This document shows, piece by piece, positions 11,370 through 22,580 of a stretch of DNA of 64,000 nt. Location: NCBI GenBank assembly GCA_032629725.1, contig JAFEVB010000007.1, positions 1,364,001-1,428,000 of the forward strand. The letters are read 5' to 3'. Both the position numbers and the translations under genes were made by a program. The stretch comes from Gremmenia infestans (lineage: Eukaryota > Ascomycota > Leotiomycetes > Helotiales > Hamatocanthoscyphaceae). Within the stretch, counting starts at the first letter, position 1; every line of letters starts with the position of its first letter. The notes under the pieces were generated by a model, which saw only the letters and a list, made by a program, of their open reading frames with translations, ran no database searches and was not told the origin of the DNA.

Positions 11370-14082
11370 ATGGAGTCCTCACGTATCTTCATAAAGGGTC
11401 TGCCCCCGACCATATCAGAAGAGGACTTCAAAAACCATTTCAGTGCAAAGTCTGCAATCACAGATGCTAAATTGATTCCCCATCGAAGAATTGGATATAT
11501 TGGCTACAAATCTCCCGAAGATGCTGCTAAGGCAGTCAAATACTTTAACAAATCATTTATTCGCATGTCGAAGATAGGGGTGGAGCTTGCACGACCCGTA
11601 TGCATTTTTCTAGAATCTATTGGGACCTTACGCTGACTTGATTTAGATTTCTGATGCGACCTTGCCAATATCGAGGAAAGCCCAACGGGAACAAGACAAA
11701 GAAAATGCAAAGATCTTCCAGGCACAGCGGGAGAGCCGGGAAGCAGCCTCAAAGGAGAAGCTGAATGCTGCCACCAAAAGGAAACGAAGCGATGTCGATG
11801 AGGAAGATCCTAAGCTGAAGGAGTTCTTGGAAGTCATGCAGCCAGCATCGAAAGCGAAAAAGTGGGCGACGGAAGTAGAAGGCGATATCACGGTCGAGCC
11901 ACCTTTGAAGATCCAGGCTATTGAGGTCCCGGAGGCAGAGAGTGACGATGAATACGAGTCGGTACCGAAGAAATCAAGGAAGAGCAGCCCGCCCAGGCCT
12001 CCTGCGCCCGTACCCGCTCCCATCCAAGCTGTCGTAGAGGCTCCTGTAGAGGACGAGCCAATGGTCGACATCAGTGCTATCGATGCTACAGATGACGATT
12101 GGCTTAGGAGTCGAACGAACAGAGTTTTAGATTTGATGGACCCAGAAGACATCACTCCCGCACAAAGTTCCAAGAACAATGTAGAAGTCGTCAAAGCCAT
12201 AAATGCACCTATCATTGACGAGGAGCGCCAGGAGCAATTCGAGGGCTTTGAGGATGAGCAGGAGATTCCAAAGCCAGACCTTGTCCGCGATGCAATAGCA
12301 GCAAATGGACGCCTCTTCGTTCGAAATCTTCCCTACACTGCAACTGAGGAGGACCTCAGAAAACACTTCGAACCATATGGATCACTTGAAGAGGTATGCA
12401 TATTCTTTTTCTTCCGTGTTTTTCCTGCCATTGTGATGAATATCCAGATAGGGACAGCTTATGCTATAAGCATTTGATGAGAACTGGACGATATATTTTA
12501 GTAGATGCTTCGTGTTTTCTGAAGGCATACAATCTTTAACACATAATACAACAACAAATTAATTGCCGATGCTGATGTATAATACTAGGTCCATCTACCG
12601 GTTGATGCTTCAGGGACGAGCAAAGGGTTCGTGTTGGTCCAGTATACGGACCCAGCTACCGCTGCAGAAGCTTATCATAACCTTGATGGTGAGCCATTTC
12701 AAGGCAGGCTTTTGCATATTATGTCTGCCGCTGCAAAACGAGAGAACAAGCTGGATGAGTTTGCTATAGCAAAGCTACCACTCAAGAAGCAGAAGCAGAT
12801 CAAGAAGAAAGCAGAAGCTTCTTCGGCCACGTTCAACTGGAACTCCTTGTTCATGAACCAAGATGCTGTGAATTCGACTATTGCTGCCCGACTTGGGGTA
12901 TCGAAATCTGAATTGTTGGATCCAACATCTGCAGATGCTGGTGTAAAGCAAGCCATAGCAGAAACGACAGTCATTCAGGAAAGCAAGTCGTATTTCACAA
13001 AGAACGGGGTTGACCTCGAAGCTTTCAAGAAACGTGAACGAGGCGATACATCCATTCTTGTCAAGAACTTTCCATTTGGTATGACACTTGAAGAGTTGCG
13101 CAAGATGTTTGAAGAATTTGGCCAGGTCCTTCGTGTATTGATGCCTCCGACCGGTACGATTGCGATAGTCGAATTCGCCCAGCCATCGCATGCGCGGGCA
13201 GCATTCGGAAGTTTGGCATACCGCCGTATGAAAGATTCTATCTTGTATCTGGAAAAGGCACCCAAAGATCTATTCACCGTTGTGAGCAGTAATGCCGAGG
13301 TGGTTTCTTCAGATCGAAAGACAGATGCCGGAGATCAGAAATTATTAGGATCTGACCTTCTGGAGAAAGATGATACAGAGGGACTTGATACCTCGACGTT
13401 ATTCGTTCGGAATCTCAACTTTACTACAACTAGTGATCGTTTGACCGAGACATTCAAGCCCCTAGATGGCTTTATGTCTGCTCGCGTAAATACCAAGACC
13501 GATGCGAAGAAACCAGGCCAGGTTCTCAGTATGGGCTTCGGTTTTCTTGAGTTCAAGTCCAAGGCCCAGGCCCAAGCAGCACTTAAGGCGATGGATGGCT
13601 ACATGCTGGAAGGTCACAAGCTACTCATCAAGGCTTCACACAAGGGAGCTGATGCAGCTGAAGATCGGAGGAAGGAAGATAGGGCAAGAAAGATGGCTGG
13701 CAAACGGACAAAGATCATCATTAAGAATCTGCCTTTCGAAGCGACCAAGAAAGATGTGCGAACTCTTTTCAGTTCGTACGGCCAACTCCGCTCGGTTCGT
13801 GTTCCTAAAAAGTTCGATCACTCGACTCGTGGGTTCGCCTTTGCCGATTTCATTACGGCCCGAGAAGCGGAGAATGCACTAGAGGCTTTGAAAGACACTC
13901 ATCTTCTTGGTCGTCGTCTTGTCATCGAATTTGCTTCAGGGGACGCTCTCGATGCAGAGGAAGAAATCGAGAAGATGCAGAAGAAGGTTAGCGGTCAAGT
14001 TAACAAAGTCGCATTACAGAACCTCACTGGCGGAGGTCGTAAGAAATTCAATATTGAAGGGAACGATGGAGAGGAGGATTGA
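11370..14082 (+). CDS. mrd1: multiple RNA-binding domain protein Mrd1
   Basis: Exons 11370..11597, 11647..12393, 12589..14082 give 822 aa, the usual Mrd1 length. Mrd1 is a conserved nucleolar protein that binds pre-rRNA and is needed for 18S rRNA processing in the small-subunit processome. Five RRMs are visible: RRM1 at 3-77 (SRIFIKGLP), RRM2 at about 295-372 (RLFVRNLPYTATEEDL), RRM3 at about 479-550 (SILVKNFPFGMTLEEL), RRM4 at about 594-678 (TLFVRNLNFTTTSDRL) and RRM5 at about 698-775 (KIIIKNLPFEATKKDV). An acidic, Lys-rich linker lies between RRM1 and RRM2. Intron 1 (49 bases) is ordinary. Intron 2 is 195 bases and carries box C/D-like motifs, listed separately. RNP1-like octamers such as RGFAFADF support RRM5. 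Confidence 0.94.
12426..12527 (+). ncRNA. candidate intronic box C/D snoRNA
   Basis: Inside the 195-base intron of mrd1, a C box GTGATGA (12433-12439) is paired with a D box CTGA (12519-12522). The flanks TGCC (12426-12429) and GGCA (12524-12527) can form a four-base terminal stem. A second TGATGA at 12475-12480 sits where a C' box would lie; I see no good D' box. Intronic location in a ribosome-biogenesis gene is typical of fungal snoRNA hosts. I could not recall an rRNA target for the bases upstream of the D box, so this is a candidate only. Confidence 0.35.
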
Positions 14083-14813
14083 AGATATTCTTAAGGTATT
14101 TGTCGATAATATCTCGCCTCCTCGGCTCCAATTCTGGCAAGCGAAATTCCCCTTGCCGCAATATAGCAACGCTATTAGCTGGAATCCCTTCCTACAGAGC
14201 CTCGACTTGACTTCTAGGCCCACCAAGAAAATCAATGGCTCCAATATCGATGCCCGCAAATTTGAAAATTTGTGCAAGCCAAGGAATGTCTAAAGATTTA
14301 CTCTCTGATTGTCTCGGCAACAATGGAACAAGGCATCCTGCTGTATCTAAGTAATGTACGTGGAATTCCGAACGTTGCCCGGTGAAATGCCATGGTAGGC
14401 TATTCTAGGCAAGTTCCTAGATCAACAAGGTGAAGCATTCCTCTGGTAATAGGTAATAAACATGTAAGGTTAGCTTCCTCTCCACAACAGACATCCTTGC
14501 ATGGGATGAACAGAATTCTATCCAGGAAAACTGCCCTTGTTTCGTCTAATATTATTACTCCAATATCATGCAACTTCAAGCTCGGATGAGCCTACTTCTT
14601 TCCACTTATATCCTGTTGGCTGCTCATTTCATTCTCAAGCACCTATTGACATTCCCTCTAAAAGTCAGCCATGACCCCAGGCTTTTGCCATTCCTTTAAG
14701 CATTTCTTACTACAATCCTTATTCTGGTGTGCACTGCCTTTACGATTTCATGTGCACTTGTCCTGGTGACGACATTTCAGCAGAAGCATTCTTTATCTTT
14801 AATTTTACGATCC
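14083..14813. other. mrd1 3' flank and abaA promoter region
   Basis: This 731-base stretch has no gene. An ATG at 14727 is in frame with abaA and would add 29 hydrophobic residues, but the sequence MAQTLHSNYP at 14814 is a better start by context and by comparison with soluble AbaA proteins. Confidence 0.5.
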
Positions 14814-17244
14814 ATGGCGCAAACTTTGCACTCCAACTATCCAGTATTGGACGCGTCCAGGCAGCCTCTTTCGGATTCAGCTGGTAATTCTCAACTTCAA
14901 GGTTTAGCTTCAGGTACATATCATGATAATAAGGAATTTGAATCCCGGGCGGATAGACCCATGTATCCAACGCCGACAGTACCATCAACACATCAGTCTT
15001 TGGTACCATTAATAGAACGACGGCAAAGACAACAGCATAATCAACGACGAAGACAACAAAAGTATAGCCGGAATCCAATCGTGGATTCTGGTCTTTATAA
15101 AGCATATCGAGATCGACAGAACAAGGATGGAAATCCAGAAGACCATAAATGGCCACGGCGGCTTGAGATTGCTTTCTTGGATGGTATGTATGAATCCTTC
15201 ACGACCGTCCTGGCGCTGACATTTTGCAGCCCTGATCGATATCCCGCATATGGGAAGGCGAAAGTTTTCCTTTCGTGGGAAACCTCATGGCCGTAATGAG
15301 TTGATTAAGGAATATTTATGGATTGCGTATCTGGAAAGTCTTCCGCCTGGTCAACCACCAGACATGTCAATGGCTCGGACGCGGAAGCAGGTTTCTAGTC
15401 ATATCCAAGTTTTGAAGACTTTTTTCAAAGACCATCCCGCATGTGAGGCAGCTCATCGAGAAGTTTGAACCTAGCTGACTAGAATAGATGAACGACTCTT
15501 CCCACCAAAGCAGATTGCGAAGAATGGATTTGAGGACTCTTTCAAGAATGACCCATGCCTGAGAGCGCTTTCACAGGGTCGATTACCACATAAACGATAT
15601 GATCATTATGATGAGATTAGTCAGATGATGAAGACGCATCACCCGCCTATGAAGCCGACTATGTTTTGGTTACTTATTACCAGTATAGCTATCGAAAGCG
15701 GGAGAAATACTGGCGAACAGGATTTGTACAACGAAGGAATTGTCTTGCACAAGTACACCGGCTTATCAGCTCAAAGACCGCGCGCCAGTCTGGAATCAAT
15801 CCCGAATTGGCGTCAACGCTTCCCTATTCTTTCCACCGCGCGAGATCTAGACTGTGACATTATCCACATGGACACATCTCTCAGTCTAATGTCAACTTAC
15901 CCACCAGCGGGAGCAGAGTTGGTTTCTCGAACCGAACTTTCCATGCCCGGGTGCGAGCTAGAAAACTGCGTCTGGCAAATAAATACCTCGTTCACGATGC
16001 CACCTACCCTCAGCCGCAATCCCACCATCGATCTCGACGAAGAATCTTCGACATCCATCAATCACGTCGTGTCTGTGACTCAAGACGAGACTCGCATCAA
16101 AGTTCCCTTTCCTGCAAAGGTATGGGCACACGCGCTCACCTGTCTCACCGATGCACAGCTTCGTTATGAGGAGAGACGCAAGTCCTACCATCCCAATTCC
16201 GAATCGCGGAAATCTGCGAGAGAATATGTGGATCAGATTTCTATGTATCAAGCTATACAGTCCTCGCCATCCAACGGTCATCCCTTCGAAACACGAGCTA
16301 TCATCCTGTGGACCTTCCGCAAAGCATCACACGGCGAGCCCAATGCCACGAGCTGGAGATACTTGGACGCTGCTCCTCCACGCCGGAGCGTGATGAGCCC
16401 GAGTCCGCATCACAGCAGCCAGTTGTCGGCGATTATGCACGAGAACTTCAACGCGTTCATCGAGCCAGCCCACCAGCCCAGCATGCTCGATGCGTTTCCC
16501 GCACCTAATGTGCATAGTTCGTTTGCGAACCAGGGATACGGGTTCGCGGCGCCGACGGGCTTTGAAATGCCGCCTGAGAATTTGAGCTTTTCCAGTACGA
16601 TGACGGCAGATAGCGAGGGCACGCTTGTTGGGGAGACAGAGTCGAACATCGATCACTACCTTGCGAATGCGAATGTGAATGTCAATATGGATTATAGCCA
16701 CGATGCGCATAATTGGCACTTGCCTGCCAGCGAGAGCTTTGGGGAAGATCCGGCTTGGGGGAATTATCCGGCACCGAGTAGTACGCCGCAGGTCGCCTGG
16801 GATGGCCCGAGTGATGCCAAAATGGCTGATCAGTGGAATAATGGGATGGATGGGAAGCCCATTGCCTGGGCTGACGAGTCGACGCCGACGCAGAAGAATG
16901 GATGGGAGGGCGATCCTGTGAATAAGCATTGGGCTCCTGAGTTGGAAGCAGATGACAATATCAATCCTGCCATTCAGCCTGGTTACGGACAGATGGAACA
17001 GAGTATCGAGCATAGTCTTGAGGAGAAGTTACGGCCGTGGATTGAACATCACTCTGCTGAGGACGCTGTGACTGCCAATTTTGCTCATGATGGGGTGCCG
17101 GGTTCTATTATTCCGAATTTGGAAGCAATCGTTGAAGCGAATAGTAAGGAGACGTGGGGTGATGTGGAGACAAGGGAGGAAGGATGGGTTGATGTTCCTA
17201 GTGCGGATGACTTTGATTTTGCCAGATTGGAACAGTTAAAGTGA
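14814..17244 (+). CDS. abaA: AbaA-like TEA/ATTS-domain transcription factor
   Basis: Exons 14814..15183, 15230..15442, 15488..17244 give 779 aa. AbaA acts in the BrlA-AbaA-WetA pathway of conidiophore development and binds CATTCY elements in the nucleus. The TEA domain spans about residues 112-205: KWPRRLEIAFLDALIDIPHM, then GRRKFSFRGKPHGRNELI, then ARTRKQVSSHIQVLK and FFKDHPAYERLFPPKQ. Both introns (46 and 45 bases) fall within this domain and their removal restores it perfectly. After the domain comes a conserved fungal AbaA-type middle region. The last 250 residues are acidic and repeatedly contain single Trp residues (AWDGP, QWNNG, AWADE, GWEGD, HWAPE, TWGD, GWVDV), which suggests an activation region (inference). 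A His/Gln/Arg-rich stretch precedes the TEA domain. Confidence 0.92.
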
Positions 17245-17779
17245 AGGGGAGAATTGAACTATAGAGAAGTTTCACAGCGCACGGTTGGTTGGGCATTGTA
17301 ATGTGTGGGGGAGTTTGGGATGTTTGAATTTTGAGATGGGTTGATTGGTCTTTACGACAGCTAATAATATTATTATTTCATGACTTATGACTTATGACTT
17401 ATGAACATGTCACTATCACTTCTTGTCCATTATGAACTTCTGGCAATGTATTATAGCTTGTTAAATATCGGTCACGTGGCTATAAATTAACCCCTTTCTT
17501 GATTCTCACTATCCATTATCGGTCAAATACTAACTCGCTTCCTCACTTCCTCTTGCCTTTGATTCATGCCTTGATTTGACTAAACTATGTATTGACAATA
17601 CTCGATTTATGTTAAATATTCTTACTCCAGGTAAGGAGCTCGGACTGATTAATCATCCCGTAAAGGGATCCACCACCACCCGCACCCAGGGCGGGGGCTT
17701 GGAGCGGTCTAGGGCTTGTAGCTGCTTTTGGCGGCTCGTTCATGCTGACTTTTATCCACACTTTTACTCCTTGCTCTTG

Positions 17780-18010
17780 TTACTTTATATATAAGGGCTA
17801 TCTCAATGCTATTAGCAGAGATTACTCTATACTAGGTCCTTTCTATCAGCCAGATACCTACTTCTTAGGTAGTATATCCTCTAATCCACTATAAAACTCC
17901 TCCTATATTAATAGCATAGAGCCCTACCTATAGATATCCATCTGGCTTAGTATCTTAGTAGTAAAGGGCGATTCTTTCCCTAATATTTGCTTTCCACCAG
18001 CTATTTGCTA
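17780..18010. repeat. TpA-rich patch resembling a RIP-mutated relic
   Basis: In about 230 bases I count roughly 39 TpA dinucleotides against about 13 CpA plus TpG. This skew is what repeat-induced point mutation (C to T in CpA on either strand) leaves in ascomycete repeats. No open reading frame, terminal repeat or transposase motif survives, so the original element cannot be named. Confidence 0.35.
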
Positions 18011-18714
18011 GCCTTTCATATATACCGCATTGCTAGGGAAAACACGAAAAACCCCAAATATCCTAACATGCCTTCGTGCTCCTCTCACTCAAGAGATCCT
18101 CGCCAATTTTGACCCCCCAAGGCCGAGCCGCAGATCGAAGTCATTTCCTTTCATGCTTTCAGATAATCAGGACTTCATAGGTAATCAATCCATCCACGGC
18201 GCAGTCGTAGCTCTTGGAGAACACGAGAAGAGAAGACGTTCCCGTGCGAGATAATCATGGTGCGTTGGTAATCACTCGGATTGAGAAAATCGGTGTGGTG
18301 TGCAGGATTCAGCAGGAGGTGAGGCGAAGCGCGCACTCTGCATAAACTCGGCAATTAGTTGGTAGATACCAGTCAGTCCAGTACCTTGCTATACGCAGTA
18401 CTCGGTAGTATGCATCGCATGGCGCCTTCTTCTTAAATTTAGAATGATGTATATTTTGACTTGGAAAACAATCATGTTTACGCAAGCAAACGCGAGATAG
18501 AGTAGAGTGAGTTCAAGACTCGGCAAGTGTTTCGTTTAGCCTTGATGAGCTGCTTTCTAGATACAGTAGTTTCTTGTTTCTTGCTCGTCTGAGATTGATC
18601 GCCAGGGGTCTAGTTACGGGGAATCGGATCGGGCTGATTACTACACTACAGTAGACAGTTGCCTACCCTGAGCTAGCCGCCCGCCACTATCGCAAGTGTG
18701 AAGCGAAACGCCCT

Positions 18715-18788
18715 TGCCCTTGAGCCCTTGCCCTTGAGCCCCTGCCCTTAAGCCCCTGCCCTTTAAGCCCCTGCCCTTTAAGCCCCTG
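18715..18788. repeat. minisatellite, about 15-base unit
   Basis: About five imperfect tandem units of the form GCCCCTGCCCTTAA run through this stretch. The first two contain TTGAG and the later ones TTAAG or TTTAAG, so units have diverged stepwise from left to right. It lies in a spacer and has no coding frame worth keeping. Confidence 0.8.
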
Positions 18789-18861
18789 CACTACTTTCAG
18801 CCTTTTCAATCGTTTGCGTGTTTCAATCACGAAAATAATAGTGGGCTCAGGGGCGGGCTGG

Positions 18862-18940
18862 GCTGTGCTGTGCTGTGCTGTGCTGTGCTGTGCTGTGCTG
18901 TGCTGTGCTGTGCTGTGCTGTGCTGTGCTGTGCTGTGCTG
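18862..18940. repeat. GCTGT pentanucleotide array, about 15 copies
   Basis: A perfect GCTGT array of about 79 bases. Because the unit is 5 bases long it stays open in some frames, giving spurious Cys/Leu/Ala/Val repeats on plus and Ala/Gln/His/Ser/Thr repeats on minus. Confidence 0.95.
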
Positions 18941-19256
18941 GCATCATGGTTGACAGCAGATGGTAATTTACTGCATGGTCAAACATGGTACCGTGTAAGT
19001 ACAGTACAGTATGGTCAAATCAGATGGTACTCCGTATCGTCAAATCGCGATCTGCTGGTAACCTGGAACTCTTGGCTTGCTGGCTTGGTAGATACTGTAG
19101 TACGGTACAAGAGTACAAGTAGATGGTACAGTAGATGTTACTGTAGCGATTATACCTCCGTAGTGTACGTACTAAATGTCCAACCGAGGGCGGGGAGCCA
19201 ATTGACTGACGGCGCTTTCTCCATATCTATTCTTGACTTCGCACTAAGGTACCTAG

Positions 19257-19288
19257 GTACAGTACAGTACAGTACAGTACAGTACAGT
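19257..19288. repeat. AGTAC pentanucleotide array
   Basis: About six perfect AGTAC units directly follow a GGTACCTAGGTAC palindrome (19248-19260). Because AGTAC contains the self-complementary GTAC, the array has strong local dyad symmetry. Shorter AGTACAGTAC tracts lie near 19000-19010. Confidence 0.85.
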
Positions 19289-19691
19289 TGGTATCTTCAT
19301 GTGCCTGGCCTGGCTCGCATGGGACTGGGGCCTACCTCCGTAGATATTCGACCAAATCCCCGTCGTCCACTACTAAATCCCCTTCCGCGCCTCCACGCCT
19401 CTCCTCCAGCCAATCCATGCCCAGCACGTCAAGCTCTACTTATCTTGTTTGCATTGACCTCACAAGCTCATGTCCACTGATCATCCTTCTTTCATCATCC
19501 GGAGCTACCAAAAACCTTGATCATCGCTCCGTATATCCTAGATCATCCCACCTAGTATCTCCTTTGGGCCCTAGTCTATCCAAGTGATGCGACTAGAACT
19601 TCATATACCCAATTGATCCTCCTCCTCCTCCCTCCCTCTGCAGCATCCTCCTCACTACGCTCATTTTTGTCCAAATAATTCTTAATTCAAC

Positions 19692-21124
19692 ATGTTGCTC
19701 AAGAACACCCTCGCTGCTGTTGTGCTAGTTGGCGCTGCCGCAATTGCTGCCCCCTCAACTCCGTAAGTCGCGCATCTCAAGACCTACAACTTTGCGCTTA
19801 CTCACTGCTCCACAGAAACACACTCTCTAAACGTTCCGTCGATTTCTCATGGGGAAGCGAGAAAGTGAGAGGAGTCAATATCGGTGGATGGCTCGTGTTG
19901 GAACCGTTCATCAGTAAGAATTCCTAGCATGGTATGTACGTAGTAATTAATTGCTCACCTTCTCCAGCTCCGTCTATCTTCCAGGCACTCGACCAATCCC
20001 TAGGAATCGTGGATGAGTATACTCTTACAAATAAATTGGGAACGACTGCAGCATACAACATCCTCAAACCTCATTGGGACACCTGGGTTACGTTTGCGGA
20101 CTTCCAAAAGATTGCCGATGCAGGCTTCAACACCGTAAGGATTCCAATCGGATACTGGGCGTATTCTAGCTTGGAGAATGGCGAGACATACACGCCGGGC
20201 GCTGCGCCATATATCGACGCTGCGATAGACTGGGCGAGGGGTACCGGCTTGAAGATTTGGATTGATTTGCACGGAGCCCCTGGTTCGCAAAACGGCTTCG
20301 ACAACAGTGGTCAAAGAATGGACAAGCCAACATGGCAATCGGGAGACTCGGTAGCTCAGACTTTGTCTGTTCTCGAAACGATTTCGAACAAGTACGCGCA
20401 AACACAGTACCAGGACGTTGTAGTCGCAATTGAGCTTATCAACGAACCTTTAAGCTCCGAACTCGACTTTGACCAACTCAAAGACTTCTATCGTAATGGT
20501 TATGACCAAGTCCGTGCAGTCAGCAATACTCCTGTCGTGATTCAAGACGGCTTTGTTTCACCCAAAACCTACAATGGCTTCCTCTCCACTTCAGACAATG
20601 CTCAAAATGGTAAGATATGATTTGTTACAAATTAATACGAGTTCCATAGCTAATGAATCTTAGTCGTCGTGGATCACCATGAGTACCAAGTATTTACCGA
20701 CGACTTCGTAGCATTGCAGAACTGGCAACACAGACAGCTAGTTTGCAACAACGTAGCCAGCTACGCTTCCGGATCCGACAAATGGGTCATCGTGGGCGAG
20801 TGGACCGCAGCGGAGACAGACTGCGCGCCGGCCCTAAATGGATATAACATTGGTTCGAGATACGACGGCACCTATCCCAATTCTACATACGTCGGGTCTT
20901 GCGCCAACAAGAACAATATCGCCAACTGGGACGACACAATGAAAGGCGACGTTAAAGGGTACATCGAGGCCCAGATCTCAGCTTTCGAGAGCCATACACA
21001 GGGATGGGTTTTCTGGAACTTCAAGACGGAAGCTGCTCATGAGTGGGACGCGTTTGCTCTATTAGACGCGGGTATTTTCCCACAGCCGTTAACAAACCAG
21101 GACTTTGGCTCCATTTGTTCTTAA
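19692..21124 (+). CDS. secreted GH5 exo-beta-1,3-glucanase (Exg family)
   Basis: Exons 19692..19762, 19816..19913, 19968..20609, 20664..21124 give 423 aa. The family hydrolyses beta-1,3-glucan from the non-reducing end in the wall or medium. A signal peptide covers about residues 1-20 (Leu/Ala/Val-rich), followed by a Kex2-type Lys-Arg at 29-30. Family landmarks are NIGGWLVLEPFITPSIF, FNTVRIPIGYW, IWIDLHGAPGSQNGFDNSG, ELINEP with the predicted acid/base Glu216, HHEYQVF, and GEWTAAETDC with the predicted nucleophile Glu316. The C-terminus GWVFWNFKTEAAHEWDAFA is typical. No GPI signal or extra module is seen, so the enzyme is probably soluble. Four exons join in phase with short introns. The exact preference (exo versus endo) is inferred from similarity to yeast Exg1-type proteins. 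Confidence 0.94.
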
Positions 21125-22580
21125 GGTATAAAATTCAGGGTTTGGGGATAGGTCTTATGAGAGCTTTACATAGAAGGATCGGGGGGCACAGACTTTTTAC
21201 GACATTCATTACATAGAGGATGGGAGGATTAGACATTCCGATGGGACATACCGGTTTACATATATATATACCCAAGGCATGAATAGGCAGTAATAACCAA
21301 TGGTATTGCTCTGCAAAAAAGAAGGCAAAAAATTTCACTTCGGATTACTTTTCGCGTCTTGCTTTAGTAGGAGAAGCGTTTGACTCGTAGTTCAGTACTG
21401 AAGCGCGGAAGAAAAGGGGGGAGGCTTGTGCGGACAGAAAAAGCGGCACTCATTCATTCGACTTCTACCGCTTAACGCATTAAAAACTGATGCCGCCTTT
21501 TGCTACCCATAAAAGAGGTTAGGTCTTGGCAGCTGACTAAGATCTTGAACATCACATCTTAACCTCCCTCTCTCCTCTCTTCTCACATCTTTCACCTCTT
21601 CAAACACTAGGTGTCTATTGAATTGATATACCCATGCTCGATTGAAGTAATAGCATTGTGGACTCTTGATATTCTGCAGAGCCGTGCCCTTAAGGTAGAT
21701 AGATACCTTATCAATCTGCCTCCAGCCATTCAAGATGATGACTTTTTGATTTCTTCATCTTCATAATGAAGCTGCGACTGTTTTCACTTGAAGTATTTAT
21801 AGTTGTTATTGTGTTTTGAAATTTCTGGCTCCTGGTACTGTGGTAGAATTGCATTGTTCTTGTTCTTGTTCGCTAGGTGCTCGTAAAAGCTGCGCAGTTA
21901 TAATTTGGGATCTTCAACTAGAGGTGGGTCTTTTCAATCGTTTTGTGCTCGTTGTGTTGTCTTTTTGCTTGGAAAATGGGGTCTTTTGAGGACTCTGTAC
22001 AGACTTACTGTGCATGTGTAAGGAGGGTCAGCCATTGTAGCATTTCCCATGTCCTTGCAAGTATTCACTATCTTTTGCTAATAACATGCAGACTTTAATC
22101 ATGTATGGCCAAGCAAGCACCGTGAGCCATAACCACAGACATGCAACGTCGTTTGATTATCTGTGACTTCCTACCTCAAAGGTCATTAATAGTCCAAGCT
22201 GTTGCTCATGCCTTCTGAATCTTCAACGCGGGAGTTGGAGGGGCTGTTATCCGGCAAGCGGCACGCGAAGACGAGATGGAACTGTCAAAGATCTGGTAAA
22301 GATGTATAGATGTTCAAATTTATCGTCCCATTGAATCTAGCATAGGTAAATTTGTCCGGGGTCTCAGATTAGACTAACACATTCACATTCAATACCTTAG
22401 TCCGGCCCACTTGCGCACATAAAGGCAAAACTATATCCTGACCTACACCGTGCCATCCTGCACTTTTCTTTATATTTATGGGAACCGTGACACACAGTAT
22501 TTTGCATCGAAGGCTACCATACGGAGCGTCGACGTGAAGCGTCGTCGAGAAGCATTGGAGCATATCAAAGGAAATCGGCT
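21125..22580. other. spacer between the GH5 gene and the 751-aa gene
   Basis: A short TATATATA run lies near 21258-21266. No frame here has a domain or usable splice sites. The right-hand 300 bases are the 5' flank of the next gene. Confidence 0.5.

Larger units (their letters stand above)
17245..19691. other. repeat-rich spacer upstream of the GH5 gene
   Basis: No gene is supported. The stretch holds a CACGTG site at 17473-17478, a TpA-rich RIP-like patch (about 17780-18010), a 15-base minisatellite (about 18715-18788), a GCTGT pentamer array (18862-18940) and AGTAC pentamers (19257-19288). One TACGGAGTA word (reverse complement) lies at 19028-19036. Open frames across the arrays encode only repeated LCCAV or AQHST units and are not genes. 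Confidence 0.55.

Noticed and set aside
11643..12215. 190-codon minus frame
   Set aside because: Antisense of the mrd1 linker; Ser/Gly/Ala-rich shadow.
16327..17013. 228-codon minus frame
   Set aside because: Antisense of the abaA tail; open because of the codon use of the real gene.
18687..19480. Two frames across the GCTGT array
   Set aside because: They are generated by the pentamer repeat, which stays open in several frames.
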